Source of the DNA: Monodelphis domestica
Lineage: Eukaryota; Chordata; Mammalia; Didelphimorphia; Didelphidae
Reading direction: 5' to 3'
DNA: 64,000 nucleotides
Assembly: GCF_027887165.1 (NCBI RefSeq)
Contig: NC_077232.1
Location: 16,689,255 to 16,753,254 of the forward strand
Below the pieces are notes generated by a model, which had not been told where the DNA came from, did not search any database, and saw only the letters and a program-made list of their open reading frames with translations. Shown here piece after piece: positions 1 through 10,648 of the stretch (its first letter is position 1; each line of letters opens with the position of its first letter). A program made the position numbers and the translations under genes.

Positions 1-814
1 CCTTGGACATGGCTTTCCACGCGTGAGAAGGGATCTGAGGATGGATGAAGCTGGAGGGACCCCATCAACAGAGCTTGTGGCGTGGGCTAAATGGGGGCTT
101 ATTCCTTCCTCCCAAAATTTTTGGAGGTCACCTCAGTAAAACCTAACGGATATAGAATGAGAAAATGGAAGCCAGTATTCCTTGAGGAGGCTCCAAAATT
201 TGGAGGCTGACTCTTCGATCTGCAGCAGATGTATAGAGTCCTTCCTGCTCCAGGCTGTTTGGGGGAGCCCTTGTTCAGTCAGGGAATCCCAGGTAACTAG
301 CTAAGTCCTATTTCTACCCTCTGCATCTTTTCATCTTGTCTTCTGAATCGTTCCCGTGTTCTCTAAGACCTTTGACGATGGCTGGCCACAGCATTCGAGT
401 GAATCCTCTGGCTGGTTACCAGAGCCAGAGACTGGGGGAATCTTTGTGCTCTGGCAGAGATTCGGTAGTTCCTATTTAGAGGTCCCCAAGCCTGAATGGG
501 AAGGACGTGGTGGTGAGTGGTCCCAGCTCTCATGACGTCTACACTTTGGCAGATAGTCCATTCAGCTATAAGCTCCACCTACAAGTCCTTATATTCCAAG
601 TTGCAGACTCCAAGAGAGACTTTCCAGGCAATGTACACCTTTACTTGCCCAGGGAATCCCCTCTCTGACCCACTACCGCCACCCTCGCCATTCCATCTTC
701 AGTCTCAGCGATAGACACTGGGAATTTTATTAGCCTTGAATTCCCCTCTCAGCAACTTCCACTCTCCCAACCAGGAAAATCCATTATTTTGCACCACACG
801 GATGCCCCAAAAGT
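1..814. other. Intergenic, nothing recognised
   Basis: No host exon, RNA gene or clear repeat family is recognised. Open frames here are short and lack similarity to proteins I know. The human upstream neighbour PATL1 is not visible. Confidence 0.5.
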
Positions 815-1010
815 TGGTTGGTTGTTGTCCTTCGTCCTCAAAGAGGACCAAAACAACATCATTGATGATGTCTTGACTCATGCATAAACTGGTTTTAAGT
901 GTGGCAGAGTTGAACAAAATTGCCCGACTGTCTTCCAGTAGGTGGTGATGAATAGCACTGATTCTTATTTGTAGCTTTTTGTTCTGTATGTGAACTTTAA
1001 ATTCATTATT
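815..1010 (+). repeat. Unclassified dispersed repeat, copy 1
   Basis: Begins with a 'ttgtccttc...aaagaggac' block that is shared with 21145-21690 and 48085-48720 in the same orientation, including the following 'gatgtcttgact..catgcat' pattern. It is a mid-repetitive opossum element whose class I cannot fix from sequence alone. Confidence 0.55.
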
Positions 1011-1104
1011 GCCCAAACAACTTTATTGTTCTTCCTCCATGATATAAGGTAAACTGAGGTAGTGATATCTCTTTTTTTAGAGCCCACTTTTAGAAGAAAT
1101 ATCT

Positions 1105-1253
1105 GGGGGGCAGCTAGGTGGCTCAGTGGGTTGATTCAGACACTTCTTAACTGTGTGACCCTGGACAAGACACTCAACCCTTATTGCCTAGTTCTTATCG
1201 CTCCTCTGTCTTGGAATCAATACACAGTATTGATTCTAAGATGGAAGCTAAGG
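1105..1253 (+). repeat. Marsupial tRNA-derived SINE (type A), internally deleted
   Basis: Starts gggggcagctaggtggctca and ends in the typical cagtattgattctaagatgg tail module. The middle block carrying the B-box-like 'gggttcaaatc' is missing. A TG microsatellite replaces the poly-A tail. Confidence 0.85.
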
Positions 1254-1273
1254 ATGTGTGTGTGTGTGTGTGC
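1254..1273. repeat. (TG)n microsatellite
   Basis: About nine TG units immediately after the SINE, probably grown from its tail. Confidence 0.9.
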
Positions 1274-1279
1274 AGGCTC

Positions 1280-1490
1280 ACAATAGTGGCACGGAGCACT
1301 GGGGCAAGAATTAAGAAGATCTAAGTTCCAATCCCAAACTGGACACTTACTAGCTATGTCTTAAGCTGTCTTTGCCTCAGTTTTCTCCTCTATAAAATGA
1401 GGAGAATAGCAGCACCTGCCTCACCTCACGAGGACCATTGCGAGGCTCAAATAAGATAACATGTAAAATGCTCTGCAATATCATTATATC
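1280..1490 (+). repeat. MIR SINE
   Basis: Shows the MIR core order: 'acttactagctatgt', 'tttgcctcagttttctcctc', 'tataaaatgaggagaatagc', then the 'aggctcaaataagataacatg' tail region. Confidence 0.8.
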
Positions 1491-1499
1491 ATTATGTTG

Positions 1500-1745
1500 T
1501 GTGAACCACACAACAAGAATGTTGGGTCTGACTTGGTGATTCCATTTGGAGTCTTCTGGGCAGAGATAACAGAACGGTTTGCCATTTCCACCTCCATCCC
1601 AGTTTTGGGATGAGGGAACCAAGGCAAATGGGGCTAAGTGCCTTGCCTGGGGTCACCCAGCAGTCTGAGGCCAGCTTGGAACTGGGGAAGATAAGGGTGA
1701 CTCCAGGCCTGGACGCTGTTTTTCCAGAGCGTCACCTAGCTGTCC
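1500..1745 (-). repeat. RTE-tailed marsupial SINE (MAR1-type)
   Basis: Read on the minus strand it has the tRNA-like head 'agctaggtgacgctctgg', a degenerate 'cagactgctgggtgaccc' region and the tail module whose complement reads 'tgattccatttggagtcttc'. The same tail is seen in the copies at 17598 and 41562. Confidence 0.75.
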
Positions 1746-1879
1746 AAAGCTCCATATAAATGGTGGCTGATTTAGGAGGAATAGAAACCCCATGTGCAAG
1801 CGTTCCAAAATCAAAGTCCAGATTATATATGTCAACACTTAAGGATGTGTGTAGCGTCGTATCAAAGGTACGGGTGATA

Positions 1880-2106
1880 ATAATAGCAAAAAGCACGTTA
1901 AGGTGTACAAAATATTTTGCAAATATTTTATCTTCATGACAACACTGTAGGTAGGTGCTAGAATTCCCCCATTTTATAGATGAGTATACAGGTTAAGTGA
2001 CTTGTCTAAAGTCACACAATGGGTAAGTATCTAAGGCAAGATTTGAACTCAGGTCTTTTTGACTCCAGCATTAGCACTCTATCCACTATTTGCCACCGAG
2101 CTGCCT
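1880..2106 (-). repeat. MIR-like SINE
   Basis: Complementary-strand MIR pattern: 'cccccattttatagatgagt', 'agtgacttgtctaaagtcac', 'gatttgaactcaggtctttt', 'ctctatccactatttgccac'. Confidence 0.8.
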
Positions 2107-2929
2107 ACTCATACATACTCTAGCTCCTCTACATGTTCATAGGCAGTCTTCCAAGAGTTGAGTCAAAAGATGTTATCCTCCTGTGGCAAAGCCAGCAAGG
2201 AGAGGATCTCTGAACTTTGCTAGACACATAGGTCATGGCTGAGTCCAGGCTCGAACCCTTTATGGCACTGGGCTCATCTAGCACAGCCTTTGAGAACTGG
2301 GCCTCCAAAGCAGAGGAGGATTTTAATGGAGAAAGTCAGGCTTCCATAATGAGTGATGAACTCATTAGAGGGAGCCATGATAGGGAAAGTGGATGTAGAC
2401 CATGGCTTGGCTGAATCACTCGGTGGGCCATTCTCCTTCACGAAAAGAGCAGGGACTGAACTCACAGCTACAGACTTTCAGAAGTCTTCCATCCATTCTT
2501 GAGGAGCCTTCACTGAAGTCATCTCTTTTAGGCCAACATCCTGCCCAGCCCCATTAAATCTATTTCAGTTTCCCTCCCTGCCAAGATCATGGTGGAAGAA
2601 ACGACTTTGACAGCACATCTCAGTCATCCCCGCTTTGAGTATTGAAGTGGAAAACTGACAGCCATGGTGAAATGGGCAGCCGTCCCAGTGAGGATAAGAA
2701 TAGAACAACTTTGTTGGAAGGATCAAAGGGGACAATATCTGCAAAGCATTTAGCACAGGGCCTACTCCGTAATAATAGGTGCTTTATTATTCTATTATAT
2801 AATTCTATTATATTATTATATTATATAAGCATTTTAGAAAATGCTTGTTCCCTCCCCCCTTCCAAAGTTGTCCATCCCTTGGTTGTCTCTGCCATCCCAA
2901 TATGAGTGTGCCATTAAAATATCGAGTGT
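2107..2929. other. Intergenic, one AT-rich tract only
   Basis: No gene or family recognised. An AT-rich tract of 'attctattatat' type lies at about 2778-2828. Confidence 0.5.
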
Positions 2930-3752
2930 TGAGATGCACCATCAGCATCCCAACCCTCTTACTAATCTATTTCTGCAAAGGATGCTACCATCTTTCCAGT
3001 CACCCAGATCCATATCCTAGGAGTTCCTATTGAGTCTTCACTCTTCCTCATCTCTCTGAACAAGTCCTATGCCAAGGCTTGTCTCTTCTGTTTACTCATC
3101 ATCTTTTGTATCTGTTTCCTCTCTACTCGTGCCATAACCATGCTAGTCAAGGTCTTCAACATCTCTCCATTCAGACTTTTGCAATAGCCTTCCAAATCGA
3201 CCCCGCCAGCCTCCAGGATCTCTTTTCCCAAAGGCCCAATGGATAATCCCAAAGTTCTTCCCTACTCACATCACTCCTCTGCCCAGAAAAGCTAGAGCAG
3301 CTCCCTACTGCCTTCAGGATAAAACACAAACCCCTCAGCCTGGCATCAAAAATCAGGCCGATTGCCCATTTCCTCCCATCCCTTCCCAGGCATTCCACAT
3401 TCCAACCAAACTGCTTTCAGAGATGATATCCTCCATACCTTTGTACAGACTGTCCCTTCTGTTCTGTTCTGTTCTGAAATGGTCTTCCTTTTCCCTTCTG
3501 TTCTTTGGGAATCCCCAGATCCCTTCAAGGCTCACCTTCTGCAAGAGGCCATTCCCGATTTCCCCCATTGCCAATAGTGCACCCTCCCAAATCACTGTTT
3601 CTATTTTGTACGTATCCTGTACTTACTTGTCTATAAAGATGTTCTATCCAGAAAAGGATATGAGCTTGGCTCACTTTTATATTCATTTCCCCAGTGACTA
3701 ACACAGTATCTGGCATATAGTAAGCATTTAATTAAGTGCTTGGTGCTTGAAT
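2930..3752 (+). repeat. L2 LINE (CR1 clade), 3' portion
   Basis: Carries the typical L2 3' sequence order: 'gcagctccctactgccttca', 'ggataaaacacaaacccctc', 'gcaagaggccattcccgatt', 'gtgactaacacagtatctgg', ending 'catatagtaagcatttaatt'. Includes a short TTCTG pentanucleotide run at about 3457-3477. Confidence 0.8.
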
Positions 3753-4177
3753 GGCTGAAATAAGCCCTCTTGGAGAATGGGAATATATGGATTATCTTTG
3801 TAATACCTCCTGGCTACCACCCCAAACTATAGCCTTCTCCAGACACCCTCATTCCAGCCTGGCTGCCTTGAGTCTTAGCCAACTGGCTACCATCCATTGT
3901 CTTGTCAAGTTGGCACCGAGAAGGCCAAAATGGTACTGGTTCAGAGTTGGATACAGAAAAGATAGACCGAGCTGGAGGGATCCACGTGGGGGAGCCAGTG
4001 AAGACAACTTGGTTGGGCAAGAAAGGAAGGATAAGAAAAGAGTTTGGCCAGTTCCCTCCCTAACACAATACTGGAAGTCCATGAACTATTGATCTCTAAG
4101 AAACTTTGTGTGTGTGTGTGTGTGTTTAGAGAGGAAATTTTCATCTGAGCATTAAGCTATTTTGAAGATGGTTGACA
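3753..4177. other. Intergenic; (TG)n at 4106-4125
   Basis: No gene recognised. A TG microsatellite of about ten units lies at 4106-4125. Confidence 0.6.
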
Positions 4178-4293
4178 CTAAATAATAACAATAATGACCA
4201 TTTATATGGTACTTACTATGTGTCAAGCACCTTTGATCATTATAACAGCCCTGGGGGATATTATCTCCATTTCACAGATCTGAAAACCAAGAC
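4178..4293 (-). repeat. MIR-like SINE fragment
   Basis: Complement of the MIR 3' half: 'tttatatggtacttactatg', 'tgtcaagcacctttgatcat', 'atctccatttcacagatctg'. Confidence 0.7.
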
Positions 4294-4295
4294 AG

Positions 4296-4398
4296 GGGGC
4301 AGCTGGGTAACTCAGTCCAGAGGGTGTAAGGGAGCAGAGGGATTTCCCTGCTTCCAGTTTGCCTGAGTTTTGGGGGGTACAATGGTCTTGCCACTATG
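4296..4398. repeat. SINE head joined to an LTR fragment
   Basis: 4296-4320 is the head of a type-A SINE (gggggcagctgggtaactca). 4321-4398 resembles the outer end of the LTR at 26145-26516 ('ggatttccctg', 'ggggtacaatg'). The LTR part is a short fossil fragment. Confidence 0.5.
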
Positions 4399-4569
4399 AG
4401 GATTGAAACACAAGGATGCCCTGATTCTCTAAGTCCTAAAACTCCACTACGTCCATCTCCCGATGGATTCTTCTGGTCTTCCAACTATACTATTTCTCCC
4501 TGGCTCTGGCTAATTTCCCCACCAACCCTGTTCCATTCTACCTGCCTACAATCCTCAGTTGTTGGTATA

Positions 4570-4778
4570 ATTCTAAGTCTTTATAATTATAATATTTTCA
4601 TATATTATTTATAATATTTAATATAATAATGATTATATAATATAATAATGATATATAATATAATGATATATAATATAATAATGATAAAATAATAATGATA
4701 TATAATATAATGATAAAATGATAAATGTTAAAATGATAAAATAATAATGATATAATAATAATAATAATGATAAATCAA
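4570..4778. repeat. AT-rich simple repeat (ATAATGATA-type)
   Basis: About 200 bases almost free of G and C, made of irregular ataatgatat and tataatataat units. Confidence 0.85.
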
Positions 4779-5182
4779 GGTTGTCTCCAAAGGTACTTAG
4801 AATGAACCCAAGATGGCTGAGTTCACTCAGAGCCCCCCAAGCAGGATCTCCAGGTAAAACTTCTCTTGGGCAGTGTTGGTAAACAGCAGGTATAGCTAAT
4901 GTGCTCTCCAGGGAAAGAGGAATCTCCAAGTTAACGTTATCTTCTCCCTCAAACGGTTGAGGTAGGAAACCTCAGAAGAGAGCAGCAGGCTTCCGGTTGC
5001 TCGCTCAAACAGCTTTCTTCAGCTCCCTGAACATTCCAAGATCCACTCCAGGATTCTCGGAATGAGCTCATGCCAGTAGGAGACAGTATCTAATATTCTT
5101 AAACTTAACTTTATAAAAGTTTATCTTTCTCTAATCCTGTCCTTATGGGAGGTAAGGAGGAAAGGAGGGAGGAAGGAAGAGT
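4779..5182. other. Intergenic, nothing recognised
   Basis: No gene or named repeat family recognised. Confidence 0.4.
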
Positions 5183-5211
5183 GCTTATGTATTAAGTACC
5201 TACTGTGTGCC

Positions 5212-5445
5212 AGTTTTTCAGTTGTGCCCAACTCTTCATGATCCCATTTGGGGTTTTCTTGGCAGAGATACTGAAACGGCTTCCCATTTCCTTTTCCAAA
5301 TCATTTGACAGATAAGGAGATTGAGGCAAATAGGGCTAAGTGATTTACACGGGGTCCCACAGCTAATAAGTGTCTGATACTGGATTTGAACTCAGATCTT
5401 CCTGACTATTTATTGTGCCAACCAAGGTGCCATCCACTTTCCAAA
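5212..5445 (-). repeat. RTE-tailed SINE, inserted in an L2 fragment
   Basis: On the plus strand it reads 'cagttgtgcccaactcttca', 'catttggggttttcttggca', 'ggatttgaactcagatcttc'. The preceding 30 bases ('taagtacctactgtgtgcca') are the outer end of a minus-strand L2 copy. Confidence 0.85.
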
Positions 5446-5461
5446 GGCTGTTAGAAAAATT

Positions 5462-5965
5462 TGCCCTAAAATCCACAAGTATTTATTAGGAACTTACTAG
5501 ATAGATCCCAAGTGTTCAGGAATAAAAGTATGAAGAATGAAGCGATCCCTATTCTTAATGAGTTTAAGTTCTATATAATTATATAGAGCGATGATATCAA
5601 ATGAAAAAAAAATAAACAAGTACAAGGTAGTTTGGGAGGAAAGCCTTTGGGGACGACGGTGGATCAGGAAAAGCTTCCTACAGAAGATGGTGCCTGGGCA
5701 GTCCTGAAGGAAGACAGAGAGAGAGTACATGCCAACAACTGGAGATAGAGAGTATGAAGGGTCATGGAGATGAGAGATGGAGGAGCAGAGAGAAAGGCCA
5801 GCCCGAGTGTACTGGGGAGGGCAGTAAGGGGCATAATGGCCCTTGAGTATAAAGCCGTAGGGCCATGCCAGATTGTGTAGACACTTAAAAACTAAACATG
5901 GGAATCTACATTTTTTTCCTAGAGTCAAGAAGAGGACACTGGAACTGGCTGAGTAGGGAAGGCAT
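5462..5965 (-). repeat. L2 LINE fragment
   Basis: Complementary-strand L2: 'caagtatttattaggaactt' at the outer end, then 'aagcttcctacagaagatgg', 'gccagattgtgtagacactt', matching the minus-strand copies at 50870 and 55405. Confidence 0.65.
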
Positions 5966-6835
5966 GTGATGAGCACACCAGATGTACTTTTATCCACATC
6001 ATTGGTTAAAATGTTAAAAAGCACAGGGCCAAGCACAAAACCCTGGGCACCTCCCCTGGAGAACTGCCACACTGACATTGAATCATTAATTAACAACTAT
6101 TCTTTAGGTCCAACCATCCAAACAATTCTGAATCCTTCTGAGTTCATTATGATCTAATCCCTAGCTTGCCATCCTCCCCATAAGAACAGTATGAGATATT
6201 TCATCAAAAGCTTTGATAAGGGGGCAGCTGGGTAGCTCAGTGAACTGAGAGCCAGGCCTGGGTTCAAATCTGGCCTCAGACACTTACTTCCCAACTGGGT
6301 GACCCTGGGTGAGTCACTTGACCCCCATTGCTTAGCTCTTCCCACTCGTCTGCTTTGGAACCAGTACACAGTATTCATTCCAAGACAGAAGGTAAGGGGT
6401 AAAAAAAATAAACCTAGGTAGTCTATGCCCAAGGGCATTCTCCTTCTCTGCCAGTTTAGCAATTCTATCAAAAAAGGAATTGGGGTTAATTTGGCAAGAG
6501 TCATTCTTCAGGAAGCCAGGCTATTTGTACATCGCCTCTTTTCTTTCAAGGTGTTAGATGTCCATTTTCTTTAATGATCTTTTCTAGACTTCCTCAGAAT
6601 GAAAGCCAAACTCGCTGTCCTAGAGTGTGAAAAATGTTGTTTTTTCTTGTTCTGATCATTGCAAAAACATTTGCTCTTCTCCAGCTGTGTAGTACCTTCC
6701 CTGTCAGGGTCCGTGACCTTTCACACATCCCTGACTACAGTATCTTCCCCAAGTTTCTCCTTTTAAGTATTTCAAGTTAATCTTGTTTAGACTATCAGTT
6801 TGAACCACATGAATCATTGGCTAAAGAAGAATTCA
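5966..6835 (-). repeat. CR1/L3-type LINE fragment, split by a SINE
   Basis: Minus-strand translation at about 6000-6060 gives FVLGPVLFNILTNDVD, the reverse-transcriptase motif of CR1-clade elements (VLGPLLFNIFINDLD-like). The block continues past the SINE at 6220-6411 with 'tctgccagtttagcaattct' and 'cttcaggaagccaggctatt', a typical complementary CR1 RT region. Old and degenerate. Confidence 0.7.
6220..6411 (+). repeat. Marsupial tRNA-derived SINE (type A)
   Basis: Near complete: gggggcagctgggtagctca head, 'gggttcaaatctggcctcag' B-box region, 'tgggtgagtcacttgacccc', 'cagtattcattccaagacag' and A-rich tail. Inserted in the CR1/L3 copy. Confidence 0.92.
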
Positions 6836-7306
6836 GTTGGATCCAGTCATCTCCAGGCTTCCACCCAGGCGGTGTACCTCCTCCACTCTGGAACCAAGGA
6901 ATCCACCTCTAGAGCCAAGGGTGGACTTTGATTCATGAGCTTTCTCCTTATCCTGACCTCCACTTCACTTCTTGGCCATCTTCAGGCCTTAGAGCCAGGG
7001 AAGAACCCTCGCTCTAGTTTCCTTGTTAGGCGTTCTCTTCCCTCCCCAGAAGAGTTCTCCCAGAAACATCTGGAACTCGAGCATCTAAAACTAAATTTTC
7101 TTCCTCCTCATTCCTTCCCTTTTCCAAAGTGGAAAGACATTTTTCCAGTGTCTCTACATCACGAGTTTGGCATTTTCCTGTCGCTGTGTGCCAGGTACCA
7201 TGGATACAAAGACAAACATTAAATAGACCCTGCCCTCCCCAAGATAGATATTTTCTGAGGTCCCTTCTAGCACTAATTTTCCATAACGATCATCAAAATA
7301 CATAGA
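6836..7306. other. Intergenic, nothing recognised
   Basis: No gene or repeat family recognised; short open frames have no similarity to known proteins. Confidence 0.4.
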
Positions 7307-7506
7307 GGGCAGGAGAAGCCACGTGGCTTAGTGAACCTGGAGATGGGAAGTCCTGGGTTTAAATCTAGCCTTAGACACTTCCTCGCTGTGTGGCCTTGGG
7401 CAAGTCACAACCCCAATCACTTAGACCATTATCACTCTTCTGACATGGAATTAATACCTAGTGTTGATTCTTCTAAGACAGAAGGTAAGGGTTTAAAAAA
7501 TATATG
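7307..7506 (+). repeat. Marsupial tRNA-derived SINE (type A), diverged
   Basis: Has 'cctgggtttaaatctagcct', 'cttgggcaagtcacaacccc' and the tail 'cagaaggtaagggtttaaaa'. More diverged than the 6220 copy. Confidence 0.85.
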
Positions 7507-7672
7507 AAGAAGATCTATCCTCTGACCTCCAGGATCTTACATTTTAGTAATACATTATAGTAACTATCTGAAAGAACATGGATCTGCTTCACTTGGAAAT
7601 GGGTTCAAAAGCCTGTTCTACAGGTGGGTCTCACCTCTCAGCTTAGCATTCCATCCTGTAGCAGACCAGGCA

Positions 7673-8290
7673 TGTTAGCATCTTGGAAGTATGATTGATG
7701 TATTGATATTGTATCCTATGTATTCATTTACCAGACTCATGGTCAGATCACTTAATGATCATTGTATGAAAAGCAACAGTCCAAAGGGCAAGGGAATTCC
7801 TGGGTGGGGCATTGCCGGCCACAGTGGCCTTGTCCGACCACATTCCTTTCCAAAGCACACATTGGATCAATCTCCTCCTCTTTGATTTCGTGATTGTCAA
7901 TTCAACCAATGTTAAAACCTATGTCATGTCATTTATTCATTAATCACCTCCCACTTCACATTCCTAAAATCTCCAATAAAAGTCGGGGAACATGTGCAAG
8001 ACTCCCTCTTGCCTTGCCTCTCTTCCTCTTGCACCTCTTCATCTTATATCTCTTGGTCTTGCCTAGATTGCTCCTCATGTCCTCTTGATTCTTGTAACGC
8101 GATTGCCCCACGTGGGAGATATTACAGAGTTCTCAGCTCCCCACATGTTCTCTTGTTTCTCAAACTTATAATTTCTCCACTTGTTATCTTGCTCAAGAGA
8201 GATTTACGGAGCTCGTGACTCCCCGCGTGTTTTAACTTGTTGTCTCTGAGTCTTTATTCCTTCGTCTCTCCCTCTAACTGCATTATCTTT
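7673..8290 (+). mobile_element. LTR-like fossil (retroviral type), family unknown
   Basis: About 600 bases starting TGTTAGC with CCAAT and AATAAA at about 7976, followed by a CT-rich R/U5-like stretch. The U5-like part contains two related units of about 100 bases sharing 'gctcccca' and 'tgttgtctc' blocks. No gag-pol-env was recognised next to it, so a solo LTR or remnant. Boundaries approximate; no target duplication found. Confidence 0.45.
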
Positions 8291-8574
8291 TCATCCGTAT
8301 TCCTCCAGCCTCCATTCTCCTTCTCCGGTCATCACCCATGAGTAAATTATAGAGGAACTGCAGGCGGTTCCTATACATCCTATCACATAAACGTGAACAA
8401 TAGGGCAAGGACAAAGGACATTCACCATAGGAAAACTTGGCCAGCAAGCCAGGGAAAAAGACAAGCATGGGTCTTGGAAGAGTTATGGGTGCAGCTCATC
8501 ATTCCTCTTCAGAAAGTTCAACTAAGCCAACTGCATCAACTGGTGGAGTAACTGACATCTTTGTCCCTGACACT
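8291..8574. other. Intergenic, nothing recognised
   Basis: No clear family; could be remnant internal sequence of the preceding fossil, but I cannot show this. Confidence 0.3.
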
Positions 8575-8780
8575 GATTCTTCTTGTCACACAGACTTGGA
8601 GTTGACTTTGGTGCCTTCCTTTTTCCTTTATCTCCCTATTCAGCCAGTCTTGATGCCTGTCCAGTTTTCCAATTTAATGTCTCATCACTCTATTCCCACT
8701 GTCACCACCCTTGTCAAAGCCAGGCCATTATATACCTAAATTACTGTAATAGCATGAGGGTAGCCTTCCTGACTTCCTGA
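8575..8780 (+). repeat. L2-like LINE fragment
   Basis: CT-rich 'ctattcccactgtcaccacc', 'aaagccaggccattatatac' and 'taatagcatgagggtagcct' resemble L2 3' sequence. A related piece follows at about 9150-9250. Confidence 0.5.
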
Positions 8781-8894
8781 CGCTCTGCTATTTACAAGGT
8801 GTTTTACAAACATTTCGGTTCCTTATAAGTGTGAGCTGTGTTATTATTCTACCCTAAATAATATCACCAGGCTACCCCAAAGTACCTAAGGAAT

Positions 8895-9120
8895 GCAGGG
8901 GATAGATAGAAAGCTAGACTTGGAATCAGGAAGACCTCAGTTCAAATTTGACCTCAGACATCTCCTCTCCGTATGACCCTAGGCAAGCCTCTTTTACCTC
9001 TGACTTCCTCAGTTTTTCTATTTATAAAATGAGAGATAATAGTAGCACCTACTTTCCTACCTCCTGATATAATATTTGCAAGGTACTGTGTAAACCTTTA
9101 AGCACTACAGCTATTATTAT
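8895..9120 (+). repeat. MIR-like SINE
   Basis: 'cttggaatcaggaagacctc', 'agttcaaatttgacctcaga', 'cctaggcaagcctcttttac', 'tataaaatgagagataatag', 'atttgcaaggtactgtgtaa' in MIR order. Confidence 0.75.
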
Positions 9121-9394
9121 TGTCCCTTAAATAACTTTCTCATGTCATCTGTGCTTCCTGCCAGGTTATACCTAAATAAATTGGTTTTCAAGATCTTTCA
9201 TAGTTTGGTCTCCACGACATAGCCATCATTTCCCACTACTCCTTGTAGTAGAACTTGTAGTGGAGTTAAAACATGCCACAATCATGTGTTATAAAACATG
9301 GCACAGTTTACATAGTTACATTCAGATATAAATGCACGAGACACAGAAGGCTCATAGGAATGTATGAACAAATGCAGGTAACATAAAGATATTA

Positions 9395-9490
9395 TATATT
9401 TTGGATATATAATATATAAATATACATAAATATATCTTCCTATATCTATAAATACAGTATATAATATTTGTAAGTATCATAATATTTTAT
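9395..9490. repeat. AT-rich simple sequence
   Basis: Runs of tatataaatatac type, possibly a decayed microsatellite. Confidence 0.6.
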
Positions 9491-9514
9491 ACTTTAAAAC
9501 ACTTCAATGGGATG

Positions 9515-9959
9515 TGTCATAATTGGGACACTAATGCATTGCTGGTGGAGCTATGACCGATCCAACCATTCTGGAGGGCAATTTGAAACTATGCCCAAAG
9601 GGCATTAAACCAATGCATACCTTTTGATCCAGCAATATCATTGCTAGGTCTGTATCTCAAAGAGATGAAAAAAAAAGGGAAAGCACTTATTGTACCAAAA
9701 TATGTGTAGCTGCCCTTTTGGTGGTAGCAAAGAATTAGAAATTGAAGGGATGACCATCCATTGGGGAATGGCTGAATAAGTTGTGATGTATGATGGCAAT
9801 GGAATACTATTGTACTGCAAGGAATGATGAGCAGGATGACTTCAGAAGGAACTGGGAAGACCTGTGTGAACTGATGCATAGTGAAATTAGCAGGATCGAG
9901 AGAACCTTGAACAGAGTAAAAGAAATATTGTACTAGATTTAGCTATTACTGGCAATACA
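9515..9959 (+). repeat. Old L1, ORF2 3' end (left half of a split copy)
   Basis: Matches the end of ORF2 in the young L1 at about 16375-16770: 'attgctggtggagc', 'gatccaaccattctggaggg', 'ccattggggaatggctgaat'. It stops at the LTR boundary and resumes at 17258 with the 3' UTR of the same L1 type. Considerably more diverged than the young L1. Confidence 0.85.
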
Positions 9960-10265
9960 TATGAATTTTAGTTTTACTCCATCCTGCTTAGTCTTTAGAA
10001 TTCTAGCAACCAGGAATGTATACACCTCCCCACTTAAGGATTAATTGTGGGGAGGAAGGTCTATGACCTGCGTGTGCTAGCAAGTGACAAATCAGAAAAA
10101 AATGGCTAACCCCCTGGGCTGTCCAAAGCCAAATTTAAGACACCATTGGTACATGTAAGACACAGGAAGTGACATAAAGAACTTCCTTTATATTTTGGGT
10201 CACTTCCTGTAGAACTCGACCCTGGAGGAGCTCAAGCATCAGACCTCAGACTGCTTCCCTTAGAC

Positions 10266-10443
10266 CAGCGGTTCTCAACCTCTCAGTTTGTAACAATGAC
10301 AATACATAATGCATATCACGTATTTATATTCCAAATCATAATGGTAGCAAAAGTACAGTTTTGAAGTAGCCACCAAAATAATTTTTTGGTTTGGGGTCAC
10401 CTCAACATGAGGAACTGTATTGTGGGGTCACGGCATTAGAAAG
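10266..10443 (+). mobile_element. SPIN-like non-autonomous hAT element
   Basis: Starts with CAGCGGTTCTCAACCT, the SPIN terminal inverted repeat as I know it. It continues with 'gtagcaaaagtacagttttg', 'aagtagccaccaaaataatt', 'gggtcacctcaacatgagga', 'actgtattgtggggtcacgg', 'cattag', all in SPIN_NA order. The right terminal repeat and 8-bp duplication are not recognisable. It sits inside the LTR. Identification is from memory of the family consensus. Confidence 0.7.
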
Positions 10444-10527
10444 TGATAAAGCTGACTCCCCTTTCCTTGGCTTTTCTGGAGAGATCCCTTGGCTGAGGCC
10501 TCTGAACTCCTGTCTGGCTCAGACTAG

Positions 10528-10529
<2 letters not shown>

Positions 10530-10609
<80 letters not shown>
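10530..10609. repeat. (CT)n microsatellite, about 40 units
   Basis: Pure CT tract of about 80 bases. The matching position of the sister LTR at 27440-27480 is only a short CT-rich stretch, so this grew after LTR insertion. Confidence 0.95.
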
Positions 10610-10612
<3 letters not shown>

Positions 10613-10648
10613 CTTAATTTCTTCCTTCTATTGTAAATAAACCACCAT

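Noticed and set aside
4570-4778. AT-rich tract as an origin or matrix-attachment site
   Set aside because: Only simple-sequence composition supports it; no specific motif set was seen.
5497-6096. 199-codon minus-strand open frame, possibly a gene
   Set aside because: Its start encodes a CR1-clade reverse-transcriptase motif and the rest lies in L2 sequence; it is mobile-element remnant.
8437-8739. 100-codon open frame after the LTR-like fossil as a gag remnant
   Set aside because: No recognisable structural-protein motif; composition is unremarkable and overlaps L2-like sequence.
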